A stretch of DNA of 64,000 nucleotides from Acidobacteriaceae bacterium (GTDB lineage: Bacteria > Acidobacteriota > Terriglobia > Terriglobales > Acidobacteriaceae). The position numbers were made by a program, and so were the translations under genes. Numbering within the stretch: position 1 is the stretch's first letter; every line of letters starts with the position of its first letter. The stretch spans positions 103,202-167,201 of the forward strand of contig PLGG01000056.1 in assembly GCA_003138515.1 (NCBI GenBank), read 5' to 3'. Shown here in pieces: positions 33,518 through 41,467 of the stretch. The notes under the pieces are model-generated. The model was not told the origin of the DNA and ran no database searches. It worked only from the letters and a program-made list of their open reading frames with translations.

Positions 33518-34921
33518 ATGAACGCCGTCCTACGTCTTGCCGTCCGCCGTTCTTTGCTCTTGCCGCTCGTCCTTCTTGCCTTCGCGGTCGTCTTCGCCTT
33601 CGGGGCCCACGCCGTGCCCGTCCTGATGATCTCCATCGATGGCCTCAAGCCCGAGTACATCACACAGGCCGATGCGCACGGAATGAAGATTCCTTATCTG
33701 CGCACGCTTCTTACTAAAGGTACCTACGCTGACGGCGTCGTCGGCATCTGGCCCACCATCACTTATCCCAGCCACACCACGCTGATCACCGGCGTTTGGC
33801 CCGCCGAGCACGGCATCAACAATAACCAGGTCTTCGATCCCGAGCAACAATTCGGCAGCGCGTGGAACTGGTATGCGTCCGAGATTCGCGTGCCCACGCT
33901 TTGGCAGGTTGCGCACCGCGCTGGCCTGCGGACAGCCAGCATCGGCTGGCCTGTCAGCGCTGGCGCAACCGACGTTGACTACCTCATCCCTGAGTATTGG
34001 CGTGGCGCAAGCCCCTCTGACTCCGCGAATCCCGATGACCAGCTCCTGATGGCGGCACTCTCACGGCCGGACACGCTCATCCAGCAACTGAAGCCCGCCG
34101 CCGGCCCTTACATGAACGGCAACGACACCTCGATCGCCGGCGACGAGATGAAGACCCGCTATGCGCTCGAGATTTTGCGCCGCTACAAGCCCGCGTTCAT
34201 GACTCTGCACCTGAGCTCGCTCGACGAGACACAGCATGCGCACGGTCCGTTCAGCCCTGAAGCCTGCGCCGACCTCGAAGCGCTCGACGGCATGGTGGCG
34301 CGCCTTGCGCATCAGCAGTTCACCAACAATCCATCCGCCGTGCTGGTCATCGTCTCCGACCACGGCTTCATGAATATCTCGCACTGGGTCAACCTCGCCA
34401 TCCCGTTTCTTCAGGCGGGCCTAATCAACGCGACCGCGGCTCCAGGCAAAGTTCCGGTCATCACCTCATGGAAGGCTGAGCCGTGGATGACAGGCGGAAT
34501 GGCGGCGATCATGCTGCACGATCCGAGCGATCACGCGACGGAGCGGCAGGTGAAGGCAATGCTGGACGGCTTGGCGGCGGATCCGGCGAACGGAATCGCG
34601 GAGATTCTCGATCGCGACGCCATCCGCAAGCGCGGCACCTTTCCCGATGCGGCTTTTCTGGTGGTTTTGAAACCCGGCTACTACACCGGAAACGCACTCA
34701 CCGGCAGCCTTGTCATGCCTATTCCCGGCAACCGCGGTTCGCACGGGTTTTCGCCCGAGTATCCCGAAATGCGCTCGTCGTTTTTCGCCTTGGGTGCCGG
34801 CATCGCGCATCATCGCGACCTTGGCCTGGTGGATATGCGCCAGATCGCGCCCACCGTGGCAGGAATTCTCCGCGTGCCCATGCCCACAGCCAAGGCAACG
34901 CCGCTCCACGTCGCGCCGTAA
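33518..34921 (+). CDS. Alkaline phosphatase-superfamily nucleotide pyrophosphatase/phosphodiesterase
   Basis: A 467-residue exported enzyme of the type I phosphodiesterase/NPP family. A signal peptide ends near residue 34 (AFGAHA). Metal and nucleophile residues stand in order: Asp in MISIDGLKPEY, Thr in PTITYPSHTTLITG, Asp and His in SSLDETQHAHG, Asp-His in IVSDHGF, and the last His in NRGSHGFSPEYPEM. It should hydrolyse phosphodiester or pyrophosphate bonds in the periplasm. The ATG at 33518 is chosen for the GAGGAG 8-9 nt upstream. The substrate is not evident. Confidence 0.9.
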   Translation: MNAVLRLAVRRSLLLPLVLLAFAVVFAFGAHAVPVLMISIDGLKPEYITQADAHGMKIPYLRTLLTKGTYADGVVGIWPTITYPSHTTLITGVWPAEHGINNNQVFDPEQQFGSAWNWYASEIRVPTLWQVAHRAGLRTASIGWPVSAGATDVDYLIPEYWRGASPSDSANPDDQLLMAALSRPDTLIQQLKPAAGPYMNGNDTSIAGDEMKTRYALEILRRYKPAFMTLHLSSLDETQHAHGPFSPEACADLEALDGMVARLAHQQFTNNPSAVLVIVSDHGFMNISHWVNLAIPFLQAGLINATAAPGKVPVITSWKAEPWMTGGMAAIMLHDPSDHATERQVKAMLDGLAADPANGIAEILDRDAIRKRGTFPDAAFLVVLKPGYYTGNALTGSLVMPIPGNRGSHGFSPEYPEMRSSFFALGAGIAHHRDLGLVDMRQIAPTVAGILRVPMPTAKATPLHVAP

Positions 34922-35005
34922 GTGCGTGGTCTATCGCCCGCGAAGCAAGGCAAGGCCCGGAGAACTCAGGCGATCCTTGTTCCCTCGGTCCCTTTGTCGC
35001 TGCTT

Positions 35006-35590
35006 TTAGAAGATTTTGTAGCTGAGGCCCACACTTCCACCGTACGGGTAGAGCGTGGGAGTGAGGTGCCACTGCTGATATTCGAAGTCGAACGCGCGCA
35101 GCGTGAACCGGCGGGTGAGCCTGTAGTCCACTCCGCCGCCGTAGTCGAGGACGAATGCATTCCCCCCCGTGAGAAAATCGGCGGTGCCCATGCCGACCAG
35201 AAACTTGCCATACGGCGTGATGCGGTGATACGTAACAATGGGAATCCGCGGGCCGATTAAGTAGGTGCTCTCGCCGTTGCCCGTCGGATCACCTGGTTGA
35301 TGGAACTGGTTGTAGCGCAGCCAATGGCCTTCGGCTTCCAATTGCACCCAGCGGCTGAAATGGACGTCTACGTAGGCACCGGGGCCATATAACCGGTTGG
35401 GACTGGTCTGCGCGCTGAAGCCGTTTCCGGCGTAATCGGGCTGGAACATGGAGCCGAGCGCGCCGGCGGAAACACTAAAGGTGCGCGAGGTGGCTGCAGG
35501 CACAACCTGTGCGTGGGCTGAAACAACGGCGAGGAAACCCGCGAAGCAAAAGAATGCAAAGATCGATCGATTCATGAGCTTGATCAACAT
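35006..35590 (-). CDS. Small outer-membrane beta-barrel protein
   Basis: About 194 residues. A signal peptide ends at VVSAHA. Alternating beta-strands follow, with aromatic-rich turns (YGPGAYVDVHFSRWVQLEAE, GPRIPIVTYHRITPYGKFLV), and the chain ends GLSYKIF with a C-terminal Phe, as in outer-membrane barrels recognised by BamA. It resembles eight-stranded OmpA/OmpW-like acidobacterial proteins of unknown role. The ATG at 35590 has GGAAG upstream; 35575 is an alternative. Confidence 0.75.
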   Translation of the reverse strand: MLIKLMNRSIFAFFCFAGFLAVVSAHAQVVPAATSRTFSVSAGALGSMFQPDYAGNGFSAQTSPNRLYGPGAYVDVHFSRWVQLEAEGHWLRYNQFHQPGDPTGNGESTYLIGPRIPIVTYHRITPYGKFLVGMGTADFLTGGNAFVLDYGGGVDYRLTRRFTLRAFDFEYQQWHLTPTLYPYGGSVGLSYKIF

Positions 35591-35712
35591 CCACTTCCCG
35601 TGAATCTTATTCACGCCAGGCTACGGCTTGAAGACCCACGCTCAGGACCGGATTGGATGCCCTCATTTCGTATGATGCGTCCTATCCGGTTCCCGGCGTC
35701 ACTGATCTTATC

Positions 35713-37608
35713 TTATGGCTGCGGGTTCTGTGCTGCAGCGGGTTGCTGTGGCGGGGGCGCTGTGCCGCCTGCCGCTGTCTGCTGATCCGGAGTGGCAGCG
35801 GAGCTACTCGAAGGTTGAGTCGATGGACCAGGCTGGGCATTGTCGGGCGCGGCGGCCGGTTGGTCATTCGCCGGCAGTGCACCGGGCGCGGCCACAGTCG
35901 GCGCCGACGCAGGCGGCTCCACGCCGGCATCTTGATAGTGCTGCAGCTTGTAGAAGATCGGCGTCACCTCGAACGGCATCTTGTCGCGCGCGTTCATCGG
36001 CGCATACCGCTTCGCGCTCAGCATGTGCACGGTGTCGTCCCAGGGATCGGTCTTGAGCCAGCTTCCCAAAGGCAGCGCGGGCGTCTGTGCCAGGTCGTCC
36101 CAGTTCAGCTTCGGAGCCATGTGCTCCACCGCGGCCATCCACGGCGTGCCATCGGCCTTCAGCAGCGAGTCGCCCAGCATCGGCGTATTCAGCGCCTTCA
36201 ACTCCTTGGCCCGATCCGCCAATTGCTCGTAGTAAAGGCCCGCGTTCGCCAGCCGGTCCTTGTACATGGAATTCTCGAGATACTCCATCGCCTTCTTCGA
36301 CGCGGAGTCGTTGTCCACATCGGAGTGGTTCATATTGATGCGCCGGAAGGTCGACTCGTCGGGGAACAACAACCGGTCGTTGAAGGCATATCGCGTGTCG
36401 ATGTGGTGGCCCATGGCAATGTGAGCCAGTTCCATGGCGACTACCGAGGCAATCGCTTCTTCGCTGGGCAGGCTGTCGATCAGCCCCTTGCTCAGCAGGA
36501 TTGTGTTGCCCACGGTCGTGACTTCCACGGTATCGGTAAGCAGCACGCGCGTGTGAATCTGGTCGGTGAAGGCCAGGTTGTTGGGCACCACCAGGTTGAT
36601 TACAATCTGGTCCAGAACCTTGTTCTCATAGCCGCCCGCATCGAGCGGCGCCACCAGGCCCGCTTCAACCAGCCGGTCGATCACGTTGTTCTCGGCCTGG
36701 GTGATCCACATGCGCGAAGCCTGCAGCGGACCCACATCCTGCGAGTCGTCGCTCTTGTCCACCGCTTCGTCCACTTTCACGGTGACGTTCTCGCTCTCGC
36801 GCGTGGGCAGCTTCAGCGAGTAGCCCCAGAAGTGCGTCTGCGCCTTCAGGCCCACCGGCTTGTTGGCGTCGGTGCGCTGCGTCTCCTCGACGTAAACGGC
36901 AGCGGGCAGCCAGAGCCCCGGCTGCACGTTCATGCGCCAGCTGTCGAAGTGAAAGAAGTATTTTGAGGCGTCCTCCGAGTTAGGGCCAGTGTAGGTGCCG
37001 TTGAAGCGGACCACGTTGGCGCCCTCATCCTCGATCCAGATGCGTCCGTAGAACCGGCCAATGCCTTTGACGTCGGCCTTGGGATGCATGTCGTAGACCC
37101 AGGTGCGCACAGTGCCCACAAACTCGCGGCGCACAAAGCTGAATTCATAATGCTGCTGGTCGAATCCCGACGGATCGATGAACATCATCTCCATGAATCC
37201 GTTGGGATTGTAGGTAAACTTCTCCAGGCCCAGCACCTTGCTCAGTCCTGTCATGGCCGCAAGCGAACCTTTGAAGAACCCGTGCTTGGTTCCGTCCTTA
37301 GGCTGATAGGACCTGTCGAAAAAGTCTCTGCCGAAGTCCACGCGGCTGAGCATGTATTGGTCGTCCGTTGGCACTTCGTAGAGCTTCACGTCCGGCCGCG
37401 TGTCCTGGATGTAGGTCTCCACCAGCGGCGTGCGCAGTTGGACGCTCTTGATGAGCACCTTTTCCTGCGCGACCGCCCTTTGCACCAATGCGGCCTGGTC
37501 GGCGGTGAGCTGACGGGCCTGTTCGTATTTCGGTTCCTTTTTTGCGTATGCGCACGCAACTCCGATGGTCAGAATCAGGAAGGTTAGGGGGATCTTCCGC
37601 AACATCAT
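35713..37608 (-). CDS. M48-like exported protein with degenerate HEXXH (MELAH)
   Basis: A 631-residue secreted protein: signal peptide (LILTIGVACAYA), an N-terminal beta-rich domain with FMEMMFIDPSGF and WVYDMHPK (about 90-270) that resembles LolA/outer-membrane lipoprotein carriers, then an M48-like domain (about 310-500). Where a metalloprotease has HEXXH, this has MELAH at residues 392-396 (AMELAHIAMGHH), so the first zinc His is lost although the Glu and second His remain. A Pro/Ala/Gln-rich tail covers about the last 65 residues. It is probably a non-catalytic periplasmic factor. It lies upstream of nothing obvious; tonB precedes it on the same strand 125 nt away. Confidence 0.82.
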   Translation of the reverse strand: MMLRKIPLTFLILTIGVACAYAKKEPKYEQARQLTADQAALVQRAVAQEKVLIKSVQLRTPLVETYIQDTRPDVKLYEVPTDDQYMLSRVDFGRDFFDRSYQPKDGTKHGFFKGSLAAMTGLSKVLGLEKFTYNPNGFMEMMFIDPSGFDQQHYEFSFVRREFVGTVRTWVYDMHPKADVKGIGRFYGRIWIEDEGANVVRFNGTYTGPNSEDASKYFFHFDSWRMNVQPGLWLPAAVYVEETQRTDANKPVGLKAQTHFWGYSLKLPTRESENVTVKVDEAVDKSDDSQDVGPLQASRMWITQAENNVIDRLVEAGLVAPLDAGGYENKVLDQIVINLVVPNNLAFTDQIHTRVLLTDTVEVTTVGNTILLSKGLIDSLPSEEAIASVVAMELAHIAMGHHIDTRYAFNDRLLFPDESTFRRINMNHSDVDNDSASKKAMEYLENSMYKDRLANAGLYYEQLADRAKELKALNTPMLGDSLLKADGTPWMAAVEHMAPKLNWDDLAQTPALPLGSWLKTDPWDDTVHMLSAKRYAPMNARDKMPFEVTPIFYKLQHYQDAGVEPPASAPTVAAPGALPANDQPAAAPDNAQPGPSTQPSSSSAATPDQQTAAGGTAPPPQQPAAAQNPQP

Positions 37609-37733
37609 GTGTGACTCCTGTTGAACTTTGTCCGGCTATGTTCTTGCCTTGCGCGCCATTCCGTGCGCGGCTGCCGAGTATCGGGCCATTGTTGACCTTA
37701 CCCTCGTGATGCTACGCCAATCGGGGCGCGATT

Positions 37734-38774
37734 CTACGCCATCTGGAACGTGATGGTAATCTTCGTCGTTACGTCCACGGGCTGGCCATTGTTGGTTGCC
37801 GGGCGGAACTTGATTTGCTCCGCCACGCGCCTGGCTTCTTCGTCAAGCCCGTGGCCTAGTCCCTGAAGCACGCTGTGCACAACCACTTGTCCGTTGGCCA
37901 GGAACGTCACGCTCAGGACCACGTCTCCTTCGACGTGCAACTGCCGCGCTTCGTTCGTGTAGCGCACCGGCGGCTTGGAAAGAACTTCCACTTCCGTAGA
38001 GTGAACCACCTGTGTGGTCATCCTCGGCGCCGCGGCCACCTGCGTCATGCCCGGAATCCCGGCCGTGGCCACCTTGCCATAGTTAGACGTGTTTCCGGTG
38101 CCCGTCGCTCCGGGAATGCCGGCCGAGGCCACTCTCCCCGGCGTGCCCGCGCTGGAACCGTATTTGGTTCCATTGCCGAGGCCGGTAGAGCCCACCACAC
38201 CGTGCGGCGCCACTGCCGGGCCATTCATGCCGCCATAAGGATTCCCGATGGTGGCAACTGTCGCCGGACGTGTGGCATTGGGATTAGGCGTTACTCCAAA
38301 GGTCTGGCCCAGATGCACGGGCGCCGTTGACGGTTTCACCGTCGAGTTCTGCGCGGGCATCGCGGCCGCCAGTGCCGCCTTGGGCTGCGGCGCCAGGATC
38401 ACCGTCTGCGCCTTCGGTTGCACTGCCGGCAGATTTACCTTGGCTTCCATCTGGATCGGCTTCGGCTCGGGCTTTGGCTTGGGCATTTCGATCTGCCGCG
38501 GCTGCAGCTCCACCTTGGGTGGCTCTGGCGGCGGAGGCAGCTCCCGCGGCGGCGGCTGCTTGATCTTCACCGCGGGCGGCGGGTTGTTGGGGACCACCAG
38601 TTCCGTCATCTCGTAGTGTTGTTGAAGCACCTGTTTCGCCGTCATGCCGATAACGATGGCCGTCACGGCGATCAACACATTGATGCCCCCGCTCATCAGG
38701 AAGGCTAGCGGGCGGAACTCGGGCTCGGGCAGCAATCCGAAGGTGCTCTGTCCAGTCGTATAGGATGTCGACAT
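37734..38774 (-). CDS. tonB: TonB-family energy transducer
   Basis: A 346-residue protein. One membrane segment (about residues 24-46) is followed by a long proline-rich region (PPPRELPPPPEPP, KPKPEPKP), a Gly/Thr/Asn-rich linker with GTPGRVASAGIPG repeats, and a C-terminal TonB domain: PPVRYTNEARQLHVEGDVVL, then VTFLANGQVVVHSVLQGLG and AAxxxFRPA-like KFRPATNNGQPV. It transmits proton-motive force to outer-membrane receptors such as the one at 60.5 kb. The ATG at 38774 starts the family-like part; the frame is open to 38858. No exbB or exbD is in the window. Confidence 0.9.
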   Translation of the reverse strand: MSTSYTTGQSTFGLLPEPEFRPLAFLMSGGINVLIAVTAIVIGMTAKQVLQQHYEMTELVVPNNPPPAVKIKQPPPRELPPPPEPPKVELQPRQIEMPKPKPEPKPIQMEAKVNLPAVQPKAQTVILAPQPKAALAAAMPAQNSTVKPSTAPVHLGQTFGVTPNPNATRPATVATIGNPYGGMNGPAVAPHGVVGSTGLGNGTKYGSSAGTPGRVASAGIPGATGTGNTSNYGKVATAGIPGMTQVAAAPRMTTQVVHSTEVEVLSKPPVRYTNEARQLHVEGDVVLSVTFLANGQVVVHSVLQGLGHGLDEEARRVAEQIKFRPATNNGQPVDVTTKITITFQMA

Positions 38775-39459
38775 CTCTTTAAACCTCGCTTGCGGCCGCC
38801 GCTCTGGCGGAGGGCCAACTCGGGAAAAAATGGCGATTCGGGAATCGCAAACCGTCACGAAAACTGACTGCCGCGCCCTTCCACTTCTTCGATGACGTTC
38901 AATCGAGCAAAAACTGCTTCTGCCACCCCGTCATCAGCCGGAAAGTCGATCCTGTCGGCAGCTGAAAACGATGGGCCACGCGGCATCTGCTTCTCATATT
39001 CCTGATAGATGCGCCTAACCCTTCCATCGCGTTCTGGTCCAGATCCCTTGAGGGAAATTTGGAAAGGAACTATTACCATTATACGGAGGAGCTGGTTACT
39101 CGCAGATCACCCAAATTGTGTAGGTACTGGTACCAAGGGCACAAGGGAATCCGCTTGAATAATCACCTGAGCCGGCCCTGCTGCCCACGGACATTCCGTT
39201 CCTTTCCTTGTATGATCCAAGGCACCTCAAAAGGAATCGGCCGCGGGTCTCGCGACTGAAGATGCGCTGCTGGGATGCCAAATCGGGAAGTGAACAACGA
39301 CCCGACCTTGGTAGTCCCATAACGCCGCGTTCGAACTCTCGGCGCGGCCAACTGCCCATGCGGAAGATTCAGGCCGGACGGCGGGGGGGGCCGCGCGGTC
39401 GAGCACTATTCTTATAGACTCAAGGTAAACCAATCTGGACTCGCGAGGATAGTCTTTTT
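38775..39459. other. Long intergenic region between tonB and galE
   Basis: This 685-base gap between divergent genes holds one doubtful small frame (38855-39079, minus). On the minus strand TATAAT is read at 39083-39078 (plus ATTATA), a possible -10 for tonB transcription, but no clear -35 at the right distance was found. A G-run (GGGGGG) lies near 39380-39392. No RNA gene or terminator was recognised. Confidence 0.4.
38855..39079 (-). CDS. Doubtful small hypothetical protein
   Basis: A 74-codon frame ending 80 nt upstream of tonB in the same direction. The product (VIVPFQISLKGSG, then RIYQEYEKQMPRG and PADDGVAEAVFARLNVIEEV) has a plausible amino-acid mix but no recognised domain. No ribosome site precedes its ATG, and a TATAAT overlaps that ATG, which argues against this start. 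It may be tonB leader sequence. Confidence 0.3.
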   Translation of the reverse strand: MVIVPFQISLKGSGPERDGRVRRIYQEYEKQMPRGPSFSAADRIDFPADDGVAEAVFARLNVIEEVEGRGSQFS

Positions 39460-40491
39460 GTGAAGATTTTTGTGACGGGCGGGGCGGGGTACATTGGCGG
39501 TACTGTTGCGGGCCTACTAGCCGAGAGGGGCCACAAGGCAGTCGTTTTCGACAATTTGAGTCACAGCCGGCGCAATCTGCTGCCTGCCGGAGTTGAGTTC
39601 ATTGAGGGCGAGCTGGCTGACCGGCGGGCTCTCGAATCCACCTTTGAAGCGGCCCGGAGCGAAGGCCAGCCCTTCGACGCCGTGCTTCACTTTGCCGCGC
39701 TTATTGAGGCCGGCGAGTCGATGGTGCGGCCCGAAATCTTCTTCCGCAACAACACCGCATCCACTCTTTCGCTTCTTGAGGCGATGCTGGCTTCGGGTCC
39801 CAGACGGCTGATCTTTTCTTCCACCGCTGCCGTCTATGGCGAGCCGGAATCCGTTCCGATTCAGGAAGATGCACGTCTCGCTCCCTCCAATCCCTACGGC
39901 CAGTCCAAGCTCCTCGTGGAGCAGATGCTCGCCTGGTTCAACCGCATCCACGGCCTGCGTTACGCCTCGCTCCGCTACTTCAACGTGGCCGGCGCGTACG
40001 AGGGCCCGGCCGGCATCACCCGCGGCGAAGCGCACGAGCCAGAAAGCCACCTGATCCCGCTGGTCCTTGATGTCGCGCTCGGGCGCCGTCCCTCGATCCG
40101 CATCTTCGGCGACGATTATCCCACTCACGACGGCACCTGCATCCGCGACTACATTCATGTCTCCGACCTGGCCGAAGCCCACCTTCTCGCGCTCGACGCC
40201 CTGAACTCCGGCCCCGAAAAGGACTCTGGCTCCGAAAATCAGGCCCCTCTCATCTATAACCTTGGTAACGGTCACGGTTTCAGTGTGCGGGACGTCATTG
40301 AGTCGGCGCGCCGCGTCACCGGCCATCCCATCCCCGCGGAGATTCATCCCCGGCGTCCGGGCGACCCAGCCGTCCTCGTCGCCGGCTCCGAAAAAGCCAT
40401 CCGCGAACTTGGCTGGAAGCCGCGTTATACCGAGCTCGACGAAATCGTCCGCACCGCATGGATCTGGCACCAGAAGCGCTATCCCGCGTAG
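39460..40491 (+). CDS. galE: UDP-glucose 4-epimerase
   Basis: A 343-residue short-chain dehydrogenase/reductase. FVTGGAGYIGGTVA is the NAD-binding start, FSSTAAVYGEPE carries the catalytic Ser/Thr and NPYGQSKLLVEQ the catalytic Tyr and Lys. DDYPTHDGTCIRDYIHVSDL is diagnostic for GalE. It interconverts UDP-glucose and UDP-galactose for envelope sugars. It starts at a GTG at 39460 with GAGGA about 10 nt upstream. A REP-like element lies behind it. Confidence 0.94.
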   Translation: MKIFVTGGAGYIGGTVAGLLAERGHKAVVFDNLSHSRRNLLPAGVEFIEGELADRRALESTFEAARSEGQPFDAVLHFAALIEAGESMVRPEIFFRNNTASTLSLLEAMLASGPRRLIFSSTAAVYGEPESVPIQEDARLAPSNPYGQSKLLVEQMLAWFNRIHGLRYASLRYFNVAGAYEGPAGITRGEAHEPESHLIPLVLDVALGRRPSIRIFGDDYPTHDGTCIRDYIHVSDLAEAHLLALDALNSGPEKDSGSENQAPLIYNLGNGHGFSVRDVIESARRVTGHPIPAEIHPRRPGDPAVLVAGSEKAIRELGWKPRYTELDEIVRTAWIWHQKRYPA

Positions 40492-40514
40492 GGTTAGACA
40501 GACGAAAATGGGTG

Positions 40515-40587
40515 TCCCAGGTCCGGGGTCCCCGCGGACAGGTCCAAGTCCGTGGGGTGGAGATCCCTCGCATTTGGGGACCTGGGA
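40515..40587. repeat. REP-like imperfect palindrome after galE
   Basis: TCCCAGGTCC at 40515-40524 pairs with GGACCTGGGA at 40578-40587, and inside it GTCCCCGCGGAC and AGTCCGTGGGG give further complementarity. The element starts GGGTGTCCCAGG, like the GGGTGCCCCA elements at 63.8-64.0 kb. Confidence 0.6.
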
Positions 40588-40615
40588 TCGCACGGACGCG
40601 GCGGAGGAATTAGCA

Positions 40616-41128
40616 ATGCAGCGCATCTATTTGCTCTCGACAGGTGGAACCATCGAAAAGGTCTACTCCGAACAGAGCGGCGCCGTGGAGAATCGCGCCG
40701 CCAAGCTGGACCGCTATCTGCGCGCGCTCCGCCTGCCCGACGCCGATATTCGCTCCATCCAGCTCATGAACAAAGACTCGCTCGAGATGACCGGCGCCGA
40801 TCGCGCCGAGGTCCGCGATCGCGTTGCCGAGCTTCTCCCCGAAGGCGCTCCCATCGTCATCTCTCACGGCACCGACACGATGGTTGAGACCGGGCTGTTT
40901 CTTGAATCGGGGTTCCCCGCCCTTAAAGTTCCGATCATCCTGACCGGCGCCATGTCGCCCCTGGGCTTTGAGGGCAGCGACGCTCTGCAAAACCTTACCG
41001 AAAGCCTGCTCGCCGCGCGCTTGCTCTCTCCCGGCGTCTTCGTCGTCATGCACGGCCAGGTCTTTCCCGTCGGCCGCGTCCGCAAGGAAAAAGATAAAGC
41101 CACGTTCGTCTGGGATGAGTCGAAATAG
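40616..41128 (+). CDS. Single-domain asparaginase-like protein
   Basis: A 170-residue protein that matches only the N-terminal domain of L-asparaginase. LLSTGGTIEKVYS holds the first catalytic Thr and IVISHGTDTMVETG the second (HGTDTM), with VPIILTGAMSPLGFEGSDA following. Ordinary asparaginases have about 330 residues with a second domain; this one stops after the first, and no second half follows in any frame. Short asparaginase-domain proteins exist in other bacteria. GGAGGA lies 8 nt before the ATG. Whether it deamidates asparagine or another amide is open. Confidence 0.85.
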   Translation: MQRIYLLSTGGTIEKVYSEQSGAVENRAAKLDRYLRALRLPDADIRSIQLMNKDSLEMTGADRAEVRDRVAELLPEGAPIVISHGTDTMVETGLFLESGFPALKVPIILTGAMSPLGFEGSDALQNLTESLLAARLLSPGVFVVMHGQVFPVGRVRKEKDKATFVWDESK

Positions 41129-41225
41129 GCGACACAATGAAGCAGGATTTTTCTGCAACCGGCGGGGCGCATGTTCGATCCAATCAGCTGGAGGCCGAAC
41201 GATTCGCCCAAAGAGGTTTTCCCCG

Positions 41226-41372
41226 ATGGCCAACAGCAGAGACAAAGGCTTCTTCCGGGCGTTTCTCGATTTCCTCATTCTCTTCAGCGGTATCTCTACG
41301 GCTTCAAACCTGGCCCGCACACAGGGCCGTGCACTTCTCACGCGCGGGATCTTTCTGTTTCGAGGCAAATGA
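41226..41372 (+). CDS. Possible small protein with one hydrophobic helix
   Basis: A 48-residue frame starting ATG at 41226 with AAGAGG about 9 nt upstream. The product is basic at both ends around a hydrophobic centre (FFRAFLDFLILFSGIST), so it could be a small membrane-associated peptide. There is no family evidence. Confidence 0.3.
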   Translation: MANSRDKGFFRAFLDFLILFSGISTASNLARTQGRALLTRGIFLFRGK

Positions 41373-41401
41373 GATTTCTGCCCCGCCCCATATCGAAGCG
41401 T

Positions 41402-41456
41402 TCTGATCTCCGTTCTCTGTTCTCTGATCTCTGTTTTCTGATCTCTCTTCTCTGTA
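41402..41456. repeat. Degenerate TCTCTGA-type repeat before mqnC
   Basis: Seven or so imperfect units of TCTGATCTC/CGTTCTCTG/TTCTCTG fill the 55 bases before mqnC, ending about 11 nt before its ATG. The same unit occurs at 5071-5102 before lhr. No usual ribosome site remains in front of mqnC. Confidence 0.7.
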
Positions 41457-41467
41457 GAATTGAAACT

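Larger units (their letters stand above)
41129..41467. other. Intergenic region before mqnC with a possible 48-residue frame
   Basis: The gap holds a small frame at 41226-41372 and a degenerate TCTCTGA repeat at 41402-41456 that ends just before the mqnC start. No terminator hairpin or promoter was convincing. Confidence 0.4.

Noticed and set aside
35653-36966. Open frame of 437 codons antisense to the M48-like gene
   Set aside because: Arg/His-rich composition and no ribosome site; the minus-strand gene has a signal peptide and domain structure.
39096-39359. Minus-strand 87-codon frame between tonB and galE
   Set aside because: No ribosome site, odd composition and no domain.
41171-41467. 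N-terminal extension of mqnC
   Set aside because: The extra 99 residues run through a TCTCTGA repeat and are not MqnC-like.
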